Shown in pieces: positions 21,001-30,837 of a stretch of DNA of 64,000 bases (positions are counted from its first letter, which is position 1; every line of letters starts with the position of its first letter). The DNA comes from Isoetes taiwanensis. Its lineage: Eukaryota > Streptophyta > Lycopodiopsida > Isoetales > Isoetaceae. The stretch is from positions 29,199,115 through 29,263,114 of the forward strand of contig JAJEKV010000002.1 of assembly GCA_021234155.1 (NCBI GenBank), read 5' to 3'. The notes below the pieces were generated by a model that ran no database searches, had not been told where the DNA came from, and saw nothing but the letters and a program-made list of their open reading frames with translations. The translations under genes and the position numbers were made by a program.

Positions 21001-21429
21001 TAATGAAGCGAGAGAAAAAAAGAGTACTGCTTGGTTTAAGTTATAATTCTCTTGTGACAATCGGAAGCGGCTCATCTCAAAGGCGTATTCGATTCGAATG
21101 CCTTCATCCTCTCTCAATCTCTCACAATATCCCAAGAGGCCGAGAGTTACCGTCACCACAAAATCGGACTAAACTTAAAAGCGTCCCGAAATGGCGGTTT
21201 CACCGCCACTCAACGGATCCAATGGATATAAACCGCCATCCGCCCGGATGTCGATACTTTTTGAGCCTGCACGCAAAGCAACATGTCGAGTCTAAGTTCT
21301 TATTTTTTAGACCTCTTTTTTTTGCGATTGAAGACTGGAGCATATTCACGAGTCGAGTTGGATCCTTATCCACACATCATTTGGAGCTTCCATCACGCGT
21401 GGATCGCATCGGCCTTGAAATGAATGTGT

Positions 21430-22003
21430 ACAATTTGTATGCCCCAGCACAATTCGCTTCGTTTGAGGCTCAGTCCGTACTAACCTCGTTTTTGAAATTT
21501 GCAACGTGCATATGGAAAAGTCCATTCTCCTACAATCCATGCTTTTATACAAAAGCAAATTCAAAATTCGAATTGTAGGGGGGCGGGAAGCCTGTATTGG
21601 GATGAAGTAAAGATCCCTGTTCTACGAACTTTTAAAAGGCGCAATCGCGGCCTCGAAACGAAAGTCTAATACAAAGCTTCAACCTACACATTCAAATTTT
21701 GAAATGTAGAAGGCGGGAATGGACTCTAAATGAAAATAGGGCAAGACAAGAATCGGTGATGCGCATGATTGGTATCTGACAAACCAAGAGACACCGTCAT
21801 GAGTTGCCGGTATGCTATAATGCAAGTGGCTTTTTAGAAGCGCCACGTGTTGCGTCAATCTGTCTGACAACAAGAGAATTAAATACATATGGCGCCATAG
21901 ATATGCGATTCCCCTTATTCCGGGAGAATATTCCAAGCAAATCTGACGGGAAAAAAGGGGCGGAAATATGACGTGGAATGGCTGATAGGAGGCCATTTTA
22001 GTT
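21430..22003. repeat. internal copy of the element's right-end region
   Basis: Parallels 23310-23867 through AAATTTGCAACGTGCATATG, AGTCCATTCTCCTACAATCC and GAAGCGCCACGTGTTGC, and stops inside the terminal repeat just after GGAGGCCATTTT. It therefore looks like an older right end, or an internal duplication broken within the terminal repeat. Confidence 0.75.
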
Positions 22004-22108
22004 CATAAAACATAATATAACTTGGAATGATAGATATTTTATATGCAAATGGGAGACTATTGACGAGGGACTTGTGTTTAGTTTTAATTTGACAACAAAT
22101 AAGAAAGT

Positions 22109-22161
22109 GGATCACACGATGCGAATTTAGTGTGTTCCATACTATTCGCTTGGTGTGATCC
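22109..22161. repeat. gene-boundary palindrome
   Basis: Arms GGATCACACGATGCGAA and TTCGCTTGGTGTGATCC, between the internal right-end copy and the acidic-protein gene. A single arm-like GATCGCACGGCGCGAA also occurs at 23290. Confidence 0.6.
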
Positions 22162-22512
22162 TTGAAAAATAATATGCTCTTTGAAAAGGGATGATGACTT
22201 ATGTACTTAAGAGTGGTAACACATGTACAGTAAAAAAAAAGTTAGGTATTCAAATGGAATTAGAAGCAAAAACTTTTTACATTCAAAATTTTTTATGGCC
22301 GTATGGCTTTACATCATTTTGTAAATTTAAATGCCCGGAGGCTTCAACTATTCACAACAAAAAAGCCCGGAGGCTTGCAAATATATGGTAAGAAGTCGGA
22401 GGCAAGCTCGACTAAGAACAAGGAAAAAAAAAAGAGGTGCTCTGCCTAACAAATTTCATTCATCTGGCTTCATCATCATCGCAAAAAAAAGAAATAACCG
22501 TTAGTTGAATGC

Positions 22513-22884
22513 TTAAGAAAAGAAAGAAAACATGCATGTACCATGAATTAACGCCATGAACTCCTCGAAGTCAGCAGATTCGTCTTCAACTTCTTCATCT
22601 TCTTCATCATCTTCGACTTCTTCTCCGTCGGTAGACCACTCATTTTCTGAAGAATCTCCTATCCAGCCTTCAAGAACACCTATGATGAACTCCTGCTCCG
22701 AAATTTCCTCTGATTCCTCATTCTCTGATTCCTCGTCAAAGGAATCAGAGGAATCAGAGGAATCAGAGGCATTCAGAGCAAGAACCGTGGGCAGCGGAGG
22801 GAACTGCGGAGGGAACACCTCTTCCAGCCGTAATAGGCGCCTCTTGGAGGACACCTCCGGCTCTTCCGTAGCTGATCTCTTCAT
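22513..22884 (-). CDS. Ser/Glu-rich acidic nuclear-type protein
   Basis: Begins MKRSATEEPEVSSKRRLLR, a bipartite-looking basic N-terminus, then VFPPQFPPLPTVLALN, a Ser-Asp-Glu repeat tract and an acidic C-terminus ending FEEFMALIH. Its relative at 56570 shares every segment and shows a GT-AG intron right after FEEFMALIN. Here the equivalent GTACATG donor is present at the same point, but the acceptor reads GCG instead of CAG, so splicing may be altered or shifted a few bases. The 3' exon would lie at about 22470-22440. Start chosen at the ATG preceded by GCC. No known domain; the composition resembles acidic transactivators or histone chaperones (speculative). Confidence 0.6.
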   Translation of the reverse strand: MKRSATEEPEVSSKRRLLRLEEVFPPQFPPLPTVLALNASDSSDSSDSFDEESENEESEEISEQEFIIGVLEGWIGDSSENEWSTDGEEVEDDEEDEEVEDESADFEEFMALIHGTCMFSFFS

Positions 22885-22889
22885 GGCGA

Positions 22890-23300
22890 TGGACTAGAGA
22901 AATTGGGCGGAGGATCTAGCAAAGATTGGGCGGAGATTGGGGGGAGAATGGGCGCCAATCTAGGCTGGAATAGATATAGGCTGGATTAGACGTGAAAATC
23001 GTAGGAATGATTCGTATTCCAGTCTTCCTTTTTTAACCTTATTCCTAAATAGCCAATATCTTCCTTTTTTAACCTTATTCCTAAACCTATATGATTTGAG
23101 TTTAACCAGAAAATGAACACCGATATAATTCGAATTTAACATACTATTTAATACCAAGATACTGCGTCACACTATGTCGATAATTGGGATTTAAAAAAAA
23201 ACACTCCAAACCCTCCTCGAGAAAACCACGTAAGTGCCGACCTCACTTGTGTTTAAGTTTAATTTGACAACAAGCAACTTCCATACTGTGTAGATCGCAC
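22890..23300. other. no gene seen; upstream region of the acidic-protein gene
   Basis: Contains GGGCGGAG repeats close to the gene start, like the CCGCCCA repeats upstream of its relative at 56570, and a duplicated CCTTTTTTAACCTTATTCCTAAA near 23028-23092. Confidence 0.5.
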
Positions 23301-23855
23301 GGCGCGAAATCAAGGTGTGGTATTTTTATGCCCCAACACAATTAAACCGTGTGAGCGAACGTCCGATACTAACCGTTTTTGAAATTTGCAACGTGCATAT
23401 GGAAATCGAAAAGTCCATTCTCCTACAATCCATGCTTTTATACATTAAGCAAATTCAAATTTGGAATTGTAGGGGGCGGGAAGCCTTAGATTAGGATGAA
23501 GTGAAGATCGGTTAAAGCGCGCAGCCGGCCCTCGAAATGAAAGTCCGATCTGATACAAAGCTTCAACCTACACATTCAACTTTTGAAATGTAGAAGGCGG
23601 TGACGCCTTGACGCTTACCAAGAGACACCGTCATGAGTTGCCGGTATGCTATAATGCAAGTGGCATTTTAGAAGCGCCACGTGTTGCATCAGTCCGTCTG
23701 ACAACCAACAGAATTAAATACATATGGCGCCATGAATGTGCAATCCCCCTTATTCCGGAAGAATATTCCAAGCAAATCTGTAATTATGAGAGTTTGGTAT
23801 CCTAGGTGGCATGAGAAAAAGGGAGCGGAAATATGACGTGGAATGGCTGATAGGA

Positions 23856-23886
23856 GGCCATTTTCAGACCCCAAATCCGCCCTAAT
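23856..23886 (-). repeat. terminal inverted repeat, right end of copy 2
   Basis: Reverse complement of 94-124, ending CCGCCCTAAT on the plus strand. Confidence 0.85.
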
Positions 23887-24125
23887 GTTGTCCCCAAAGC
23901 TGTTTGATGCATCAGTGCATCTTATTGAAAGCCTTTTTGTGGCAGGTCGTTTTTTAAAAAACTATGCAGCTGCCTTATTCTTACAGAGCTAGAATGAAAG
24001 GGTTTTTGCTGCAGAAGACAAGCTAAGCCTGGGGTTTTGCACATACCTCCAAAGTGCTAGAAGGCAAGCCGCACTCATGAAACACCTCTATACACGTCTG
24101 CAACAACGGATTACATCATGTTCAA

Positions 24126-24476
24126 TCAAAGAGGGATCTCAGGCATAACTGCATTGGAATCCTCATGTTGTGGCCAAGTCCACAACGTTTGGGGGTTTGA
24201 AGGCCCAACCTTAACCCTAAATAAGCCCGTAAGAAAACCAGCATGAACGCTGAAATTAGGCTGGAAGGAGAAATCTGTGGCCCAATCGAAAGCGTTGAAT
24301 ATTTCAGTGCCTCTGAAAGTTACCATATTGGCCTTTTTCTTTCCGTCTGTGCACACAAAAAGCTGGGTATCCTTCATGTTGATGTTCTGCAGACCAGAAA
24401 TACGGGTTAGCAAATCCGCTTCTTCAAATCCGACCTTAACCCTAAATAAGCCCGTAAGAAAACCAAATTTTTCCAA
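24126..24476 (-). pseudogene. class-3 (oil-body-type) lipase fragment
   Basis: Residues DTQLFVCTDGKKKANMV, TFRGTEIFNAFDWATDF and VHAGFL match the segment before the catalytic Ser in plant class-3 lipases, where FRGTxxF..DWxTD and LHxGF are conserved. The GHSLG nucleophile elbow and all downstream parts are missing. A segment encoding GFLTGLFRVKVG appears at both ends because the DNA is locally duplicated (24208-24285 and 24427-24512). It is a captured or degenerate fragment, not a working lipase. Confidence 0.6.
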
Positions 24477-24512
24477 AGTCTATAGGCTGGAAGGAGAAAT
24501 CTGTGGCCCTGG
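24208..24512. repeat. direct repeat pair of about 80 bp
   Basis: AACCCTAAATAAGCCCGTAA and GGCTGGAAGGAGAAATCTGT occur in the same order near 24210-24285 and 24430-24510, flanking the lipase exon fragment. Confidence 0.8.
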
Positions 24513-24841
24513 CACAGCTTCTCTGGTCAGCTTCGACCACTGATTTCCTCTGAATCCTGTTTTTTGCATCTATACAAAAGGCAACAAGCTTACCAGGAAC
24601 CCAGGTTTCGGTTTCGATTCAAGAGAATCCGGCTCCAGAAGAACGGCAACCACAAACAAACTGCTGCACCAACAGATAAATTAATCACATGCAACCTAAA
24701 TTTAGCCTAAATCCGGCAGTTCTTGGTTTTATTCCCAAAAGCTCCGACCTAATCCATTAACCAAGCATAACAGACAAGCCCCTTCTCAATTTCGACCAGT
24801 TATGCACCCGAACATCATAAATAAAAGCTATTACAAATGAT

Positions 24842-25264
24842 TCAGTGGAAGGAAACCCTGATTTTTCCAAATCCGACTCCAGGAGACCCTGCGACCTCCC
24901 AAAAACAGCCAATCAACCTGTTTATGCGGTCGCTAATAGGAAGCACAAAAGTAACAGCATTGATTCCTCTGGCATTGTACCAATCTGCATATTTCTTGAG
25001 ATGCTTCTGTTTGGATCCAAGCCACCCTAACAAGACCACTGTTGCTACCTCTTTGCCATGACCTTTTTCATCAATTTGTGCTTGTTTTACATCAAAAACA
25101 CCACTTTGAAATAACAATGCAGCCCCTGAAAAGCTCCTGAGGGGTAGTATCCTTGAATGAATATGTAGCATTATCTGAAACAACAGATGGCAATCCTGGT
25201 CCAGAACAAGCACCCGAGTGTAAGAGCAAAGGGGACTGCATGGAATGCTCAGACACGAGCACAC
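24842..25264 (-). pseudogene. DUF829 / TMEM53-like hydrolase fragment
   Basis: Contains [20 protein letters not shown] followed by [17 protein letters not shown], the typical opening of DUF829 alpha/beta-hydrolase proteins (VVLLGWxGxxxKHLxKY). Only this first strand-helix block is present; the catalytic Ser and His regions are missing. It lies next to the lipase fragment on the same strand, suggesting that both exon fragments were carried here together by a gene-capturing transposon. The flanking sequence at 25385-25485 is repeated elsewhere in the window. Confidence 0.6.
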
Positions 25265-25384
25265 TAAATGAGAAAAGGGCTTTTATTATAAGCCCTTGGA
25301 TCTTTTTGAATTAAAAGACTTTCTTTGTAAGCCCTGTGGTCTTAACCATTGAGGAGGATAAAACAAAAATTGCACAAATTGAAA

Positions 25385-25500
25385 ACTTGGTGCACTCTAG
25401 ATGTACTGATTAGTATGCCTCGTGCAATACGCCCATGAAATCATATGAAAACCATGCCAAAAAGCGTATAAAATCACAAAAAAAACCCCTATTATAATGC
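25385..25500. repeat. dispersed repeat, copy also at 61622-61740
   Basis: GTGCACTCTAGAT, GATTAGTATGCCTCGTGCAA and ATGCCAAAAAGCGTATAAAA occur in the same order and spacing at both places. Probably the end region of a dispersed transposon. Confidence 0.8.
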
Positions 25501-25810
25501 TACATATTCCATTTATATGGGAATAGTAGGAGCTCACTATTGGTATGTATTGTAAACATACTATACATGCCTAGCAAATCTAGTTGGCATTATCTTATAG
25601 GGGCATGTTGCAACATGGGGGGTTATAACTTACGCATGTTCCCATGTCAATGATTGTCATCACTTCATATCCATTGAATTCCATATGTTAGTTGTGATTG
25701 TCGATAAACTTTTTTCAACCATATAATAAAAATAATCATAAAATCATATAATCCCCCTTCAAGCCCTTTTTTGTTTAGGTGCATAGCCATACATGACACA
25801 CCATTGAGAG

Positions 25811-26263
25811 GGCTCAGGATAGTCTTACCCTTGATTGGGGGATCCCGGAGGTGTGATCCCGGAGGACGGGATCCCGGAGGACGTGTGATCCCGGAGGACG
25901 GGATCCCACTGTTAACTGCGCAGTTAAAAGGTGACTGCGCAGTTTAGGGCCATTTTTTTGGCAGATTTTTGCGTGCTGATAGCAGCGGCGCTGCCCTCTC
26001 TTCCTCCTTGGCATCAAACTAGAGCTCTTCTCAAGCCCATTCCGACCAACCTCGCACAAACCCCAGCCGATTCCGTGGAGGATCGACGAAGAAAAATGCA
26101 TATGAAAACTTGGCTGATTTTCACTACAAGGGGCTTTTTTTTTCCGCAGTTACTGCGCAGTAAGGGGATCCCGCCCTCCGGGATCACACGCCCTCTGGGG
26201 ATCCCGTCCTCCGGGATCACACCTCCGGGATCCCCCAATCAAGGGTAAGACTATCCTACGCCC
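25811..26263. mobile_element. MULE-type MITE (453 bp) with 9-bp target duplication
   Basis: Long terminal inverted repeats of about 100 bp share AGGATAGTCTTACCCTTGAT and GGGGGATCCCGGAGG. CATTGAGAG flanks both sides (25802-25810 and 26264-26272), a 9-bp duplication typical of Mutator-like elements. The arms are built from alternating GGGATCCCGGAGG units and the centre contains palindromic ACTGCGCAGT motifs. No transposase, so non-autonomous. Confidence 0.85.
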
Positions 26264-26379
26264 CATTGAGAGTCGTTAATATTTGAAAATAGATAATATG
26301 CAACGTTGAAGAATATAATTATGGCTTTGGCATTTTGTTTACTTATATTTGCTTTGCTAAGGCTCGAAGGGCTTTTTTA

Positions 26380-26480
26380 ATGTAACAACCACCACATAAC
26401 TACCATTAACATTAATTAACACAAACCATTCCCTGAAGCCACCTTTGGTTTAGGTGCATATTCACACGGAGGGTGATGTA
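26380..26480. repeat. solitary arm of the foldback family
   Basis: CATAACTACCATTAACATTAA, then TTTGGTTTAGGTGCATATTC and CACACGGAGGG match the left arms of the foldbacks at 58914 and 63229, but no opposite arm follows. Confidence 0.65.
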
Positions 26481-26565
26481 GGTGTTAGGGAGAGATTCTA
26501 TATGCTGAAAAGCAAAGGATTGACTACTAATGCTTATTATGCAAAAAATGAAAAATAAATTGCCC

Positions 26566-26970
26566 TCAATACCGGAAGAAAATGAGCTTCAAAATATCTT
26601 CTATTTCAACAGTATTCTTTAATACCTCAGCTAAATGACCTTCCTTTCGCTCATTTTTATGACCAAGTGCAAGATCTATTAAAGCCTTGATGGCTGCCAC
26701 TCTTCTCGTAAATCCACCACCTTTAGGAGCCAATGTGTAAGTTGGCTCTATGCCTTTTGCTCGCTGTCTCAAGTCAAGTGAAGTCACTTTCAAGCGGCTT
26801 TATGCCTTTTGCTCGCTGTCTCAAGTCAAGTGAAGTGACTTTCAAGCGCTTGATCTTCTCTTTAAGCTCCTCATTCTCTTCCATGAAGGGTTTACATCTC
26901 ATGTCTCTTTCTTTCAAACATTGGTCTAACTTTCACTTGCGAGAATTTGATGTTGAAATGTGCTATATGC
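26566..26970 (-). pseudogene. coiled-coil ORF fragment, unknown
   Basis: Minus-strand reading gives EENEELKEKIKRLKVTSLDL, QRAKGI, GGGFTRRVAAIKALIDLAL and VEIEDILKLIF. A 50-bp stretch encoding KVTSLDLRQRAKGI is tandemly duplicated (about 26750-26850). A Glu/Lys coiled coil followed by a helical end is all that can be said. It may form one gene with 27301-27654. Confidence 0.3.
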
Positions 26971-27271
26971 ATGATGCAATGATACATTCTACTTTACCAC
27001 ATTGCTCATGTCATAATTAAGCCGAATGAGGCCAATTTGAAGTTCAATGTTACATCTTTGCAACTGTTGCATTGTAGCTCCAATACCTTCACTAGAAGAT
27101 GCATTTGCCAAATTCTGGCAATATCCAAGAAGTCCTTGATGCCCCATGCATGTAAATTTAAATATTGTTATGGGAGAATAAAAGTCTGGCTGAACCTGAT
27201 CTAATAGATCTCTTGAATACAAGTCTCCATTTGTCCAAAGATCGATATTGCATCCTCCTTGCCCTTCGGGG

Positions 27272-27345
27272 CCTCCGGGCCATGGTCTAGTGGCAGGACC
27301 TTAAACCGCCACACCCGAGATCACGGATTCAAACCTAGCCAATAT
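27272..27345 (+). mobile_element. tRNA-derived SINE-like head
   Basis: A-box-like TGGTCTAGTGG and B-box-like GGATTCAAACC are spaced as in tRNA genes, after GGGCCA. The acceptor and T stems do not pair properly, so it is a tRNA relic or SINE promoter rather than a working tRNA. Confidence 0.4.
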
Positions 27346-27654
27346 CGGACTAGTAATAGGGACCTTAAAATCCATTGCTTCGACTAAACGATATGGTAGC
27401 GACCTTAAACCTGCCCATATATACTCGATAATCACATGCAAAGCAGCTCCTAGCATATCGTGCCTAGGTAATGGATTAGCTTCCATGTGATTGTGTAGAA
27501 TAAAGTGACGTAGAATATACTCATAATGTGATGATAAATAGAATGACGTCCTTCCTTCAATTAAAAAATAAATAAAAAAATTGCATGCTCCTTGAGATCT
27601 CAACAAATCCTCATCAAAAGTATGTTTAGGCCCTATCTTCTTCTTGAGTGGCAT
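27301..27654 (-). CDS. uncharacterised ORF
   Basis: A 117-residue open frame starting MPLKKKIGPKHTFDEDLL with SHYEYILRHFILHNHMEANP, followed by HVIIEYIWAGLRSLPYRL. No recognised family. A second minus-strand ORF, 26989-27222, lies downstream. Its 3' end overlaps the SINE-like head, so the last residues are probably not native. Confidence 0.3.
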   Translation of the reverse strand: MPLKKKIGPKHTFDEDLLRSQGACNFFIYFLIEGRTSFYLSSHYEYILRHFILHNHMEANPLPRHDMLGAALHVIIEYIWAGLRSLPYRLVEAMDFKVPITSPILARFESVISGVAV

Positions 27655-27655
27655 T

Positions 27656-28558
27656 TACACCTGCAATTGAAATTGGAAAGTCTTCTTTCCTGCATCCTTA
27701 ATCTCTACAAACAATAAGACTTCTAGTTGTCAATAAAATGTGAACTGAAATTACCGCATCTTGTCCATACATTTTCCTTCCATCTTTCCATCCATTTTTC
27801 CATCCATTGTGATCCCGTGTAGTTCCCAATGAATGCCTGTGGAAAGCTTTTTTATTATCCTTCTTGCTTTTTGTAGGGATGATAAGGAGCTGCAAAAATG
27901 TCGAGAGAAGCCACCTCTAAGAAGAGGCCTCATGTAAATTTGAGTAGTCCCACCACAAAATCAGAATTTATAGAAAGAAGCGGCCTCCAACATTTTTTAT
28001 TTGTTTGTTTGGATAATTTGTTGCGCGAAGGAGGCAGAAAAGGAATTCGAGATAGAGTTCCTTGAATTTTTTTTCCTTCAAAGAAAAAAAAATGAAAAAT
28101 AAATATGCATTGTTATACAAAAGACAAACATCTAACAAACTTTTTCTCCATTCTTGCATTTAAGAAATAAGCAACTGACTTGAAAGAGAAAAAAATATAA
28201 CTACTCTAACAAATAAAGGGCAAGTATTCGAGCATGCCAAAATTAGCTCATGTACTCTATGGGGCACTTTTCTTAGAAGGGCCTAATGTAACCCCAAAAA
28301 ATCCCTAAACCTCGTTATCCTAATCATACGTAAGTATAGATCAACCTCATTATGGTTAAGAGTTCTTTATCTCAAGAATACATCTAAGGCTAAAATTAGA
28401 TGACAATCTAGCTTCATCGAATCAACCAAACCTATAGAACCATTTAAACTAACACCCACCTAAACCTTCACTTGCACCGAGACCTTGGGATGCTTCTATC
28501 TGGAAAAACCTTGAGGAGTGATCCATCGCGGTCTGATGTGCATCTCTTTTCCATAAAA
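27656..28558. other. no gene seen
   Basis: AT-rich DNA with short ORFs and a small direct repeat CATCTTTCCATCCATTTTTC near 27780. Nothing further supported. Confidence 0.45.
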
Positions 28559-28628
28559 AATCTATCTGTCTGTCTGTCTGTCTGTTTGCCTGCTTGCCTG
28601 CCTGTCTGTCTGTCTGTCTGTCTGTCTC
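28559..28628. repeat. (CTGT)n microsatellite
   Basis: About 17 CTGT/CTGC-type tetranucleotides in a row. Confidence 0.95.
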
Positions 28629-29004
28629 CCAAGAATATCTGCTAGAATCCAAAAAGGTGATCTATGGTTCTTGCACTATTTATAACCATGAAATTAGGCC
28701 CAAGCCCTATAGTTGGACCATTTGGTCCAATTAGGAGCCGCCAGATGGCAATGTGGGCTCCAGTGGTTAGGTCACAAATACCATAGGAATATATTTATGG
28801 GACAAGTGCAACTTATAATTTGCATTACATGTTGCTAACATGTTTAATATAGTTGGCATCCTTTAGGCAATATTATGCTAACAATTTTATGTTCTAGAAC
28901 TACTACGGATAGACAAGGACAAGCATGCTCTATAATGCATCTCTGCATCTCTTTATTACCAAAACCAATACATATTGATAGCAGATTAGTGAAACCATTA
29001 TGGC

Positions 29005-29060
29005 CGGGATTAAAAAACCTCGCCCTTTAGGGTTTTCGAGGAAAAACCCTGACAATTGCT
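29005..29060 (-). repeat. fragment of non-LTR-type repeat
   Basis: On the minus strand CCTCGAAAACCCTAAAGGGC and GAGGTTTTTTAATCC parallel the segment at about 40960-41000, where the sequence continues into a pentanucleotide tail. Here the tail is missing. Confidence 0.4.
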
Positions 29061-29284
29061 AGAGAAATCATAAGAGAATCTGTACCCTCATGCTGACCAT
29101 CCTTATTGGGTGAAAAATACATTATCACAAAGAAGTTGAAGTTAAACTCATGTTCGAGTTGCCTTCTCTATTGGACTTCATCTTGTGCCAAGAATCCAAC
29201 ACCTTCATCCAAAATGCCAAAGTATTGAAGAACTCAAGGCCACCAACCGCTTCCCCGCATGCACAAGAAAATAAACCAAAGGCC

Positions 29285-29475
29285 ACTAGGGCTATCCGTG
29301 CACGAAGGCCTCCATCCAGCACAAAAAAAGGCCTCCAACTGTGCACGAGGGCCTCCATTCGTGCACAAAAGGCCTCCAACCGTGCACGAGGGCCTCAACC
29401 AGGCACAAAGGCCTCCAATCGAACACCAGGGCCTCAACCAGGCATGAAGGTCTCAACCAGGCACGAGGCCTACAA
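29285..29475. repeat. minisatellite with GGCCTCCAAC units
   Basis: Seven to eight imperfect units of about 22-26 bp containing GAGGGCCTCCAACCGTGCAC or GGGCCTCAACCAGGCA. Confidence 0.85.
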
Positions 29476-29479
29476 CAAG

Positions 29480-30544
29480 ATGTAAGTTTACACAAATAAG
29501 TTTCACGATTGGGAGAAGGGTGGGGGGTGGGGCCCAACACTAGGAAGACGAAAGAGAGATGCAACGAGAGCTGATAAGGAAGAAAAGGGAGGAGAAAGAA
29601 CTTAAATAGGGAGCAAGAAGGGAAAAGGACAAAATAACTACCCAATAACTACCTCCGTAGTTCTAGAACTTTGTTTTCCTTCTATTCGGTGAAACGAAGG
29701 AAAACACCATTTCTAGAACTACTACGGATAGACAAGGACAAGCATGCTGAAAAAGAGGCAGAGGAAAGCAAAGTAAACTGCTCAACAAGGGCCAAGATTA
29801 AGAACAATCACAAGCTGGAAAAGTCTAAGAGTTGAGTGAAATAAAATAACTTTACTAGGAGATCACACGCTATCCAAGTTTAAAATCTGAAAGAAAACAA
29901 TATTCTATGACATGAGACATATAGCGGTCAAAAGTGGAAAATAAAAAGCATAAATGTTTGTTGTAGTGTAGGGTCATGGTTGAGAGGCTTAAAGCCAAAG
30001 TGAAACAACCATTGTGCTTTCAAACTAGGCACTTCAAGCAACCTTGCTCATAGAAGCCAACAACTGAGCCAAAACATTGTATAATAAGCACAATACTATA
30101 TCACTTAAAATTACGTAATAGACCTATTTCTCAACTATTATATCAAATATTAAAAAATGCCTCGCCGTTAGCAAGCAAGAAGCAGCCAAGGCCAGGTGAG
30201 GCAAAGAAACGATAGATTAGGCAAAGAAGTGGCCAGGCCAGACCAAGGAGTAAGGAAAAAGATAGAAAAAACTTCTTTGACTTCTAACAGAAAGAAAAAT
30301 AGCGGTCTATCAAAAGAATGATACTAGACTAAAGCAAAATGCCTGCAAGATAGTGAAAAAATTAGAGAAGCGATCTGGCAGAAAGATGATATTAGAGCCA
30401 AAAGCCTTAAGATATAGTTCTTAGTGATTCTCATGATCGGAAAAAGCAAGCTCATTAGAAGCCAAGAACTGGACCAAAAAACATCATATAATAAGCACAA
30501 TACTATCAACTCATATATAATGCAGTTTGCTTTTCTGTTTGAGC
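29480..30544. other. no gene; diverged repeat segments
   Basis: TAATAAGCACAATACTAT recurs near 30082 and 30493, and TATCACTTAAAATTA plus AAATGCCTC near 30100 recur at 34313-34380 next to a Helitron end. Likely transposon debris. Confidence 0.4.
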
Positions 30545-30645
30545 CTATTTTATTTGATGTTATTTTGTTTGAAGTCTTACGGTACTGACACGTATGTTAT
30601 TTTGTTTGAAGTCCTATGGTATTGACACGTATATTATTTTGTTTG
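30545..30645. repeat. tandem repeat of about 44 bp, two and a half units
   Basis: TTATTTTGTTTGAAGTC followed by TGACACGTAT recurs in tandem. Confidence 0.85.
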
Positions 30646-30837
30646 GTTTTCACTTCTTTGATATCTACACTTCGATACGCATTTATTATGCTTTTATTGG
30701 GGGCTAACATCATTTATAACGGACCCTTCTATCGCATTTTGTGCCCCTGTTGTGTTCTTCCTCCGCAAGAAAGTTCTTGCCTCCGATTTCTTCATCTGCA
30801 ATTGGCCCATCTCTAAACCCGGGATTGGAAGAGGAAA

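Larger units (their letters stand above)
10388..23886 (+). mobile_element. large H3-encoding TIR element, copy 2 (full length, about 13.5 kb)
   Basis: Both ends carry the same 24-bp inverted repeat (10390-10413 and 23856-23879), and the bases inside share TTCCACGTCA on both sides. Between them lie plus-strand modules to 18512, then minus-strand genes from 18743 to 22884, separated by repeated palindromes. Several genes have a TATA box 70-100 bp before the ATG, so they look individually transcribed in a eukaryotic manner. A clear target duplication is not visible; the left end appears to lack the GGG of the outer ATTAGGG. The transposase-like gene and terminal repeats argue for a DNA transposon. 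The many non-transposition genes resemble the cargo of very large elements or an integrated DNA virus. Confidence 0.8.

Noticed and set aside
11075-22161. Palindromes as a CRISPR-like or rRNA-type structure
   Set aside because: They are paired inverted arms at gene borders with irregular spacing, not regularly spaced direct repeats.
10388-23886. Calling the element an integrated giant virus
   Set aside because: Histone-like genes and gene-boundary hairpins occur in some large DNA viruses, but I see no capsid, packaging ATPase or polymerase gene, and a transposase-like gene with terminal repeats points to a transposon. Left open, not asserted.
24237-24543. Plus-strand ORF over the lipase fragment
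   Set aside because: Antisense shadow of the lipase exon, which carries the recognisable FRGT and DW motifs.
27272-27345. Functional tRNA gene
   Set aside because: A and B boxes are visible but the acceptor, D and T stems do not pair properly, so it is listed as SINE-like.
29945-29975. Second CACTA terminus (TTGTTGTAGTG)
   Set aside because: No GACGC or CCGACGG subterminal motifs nearby, so the match is too short to support.
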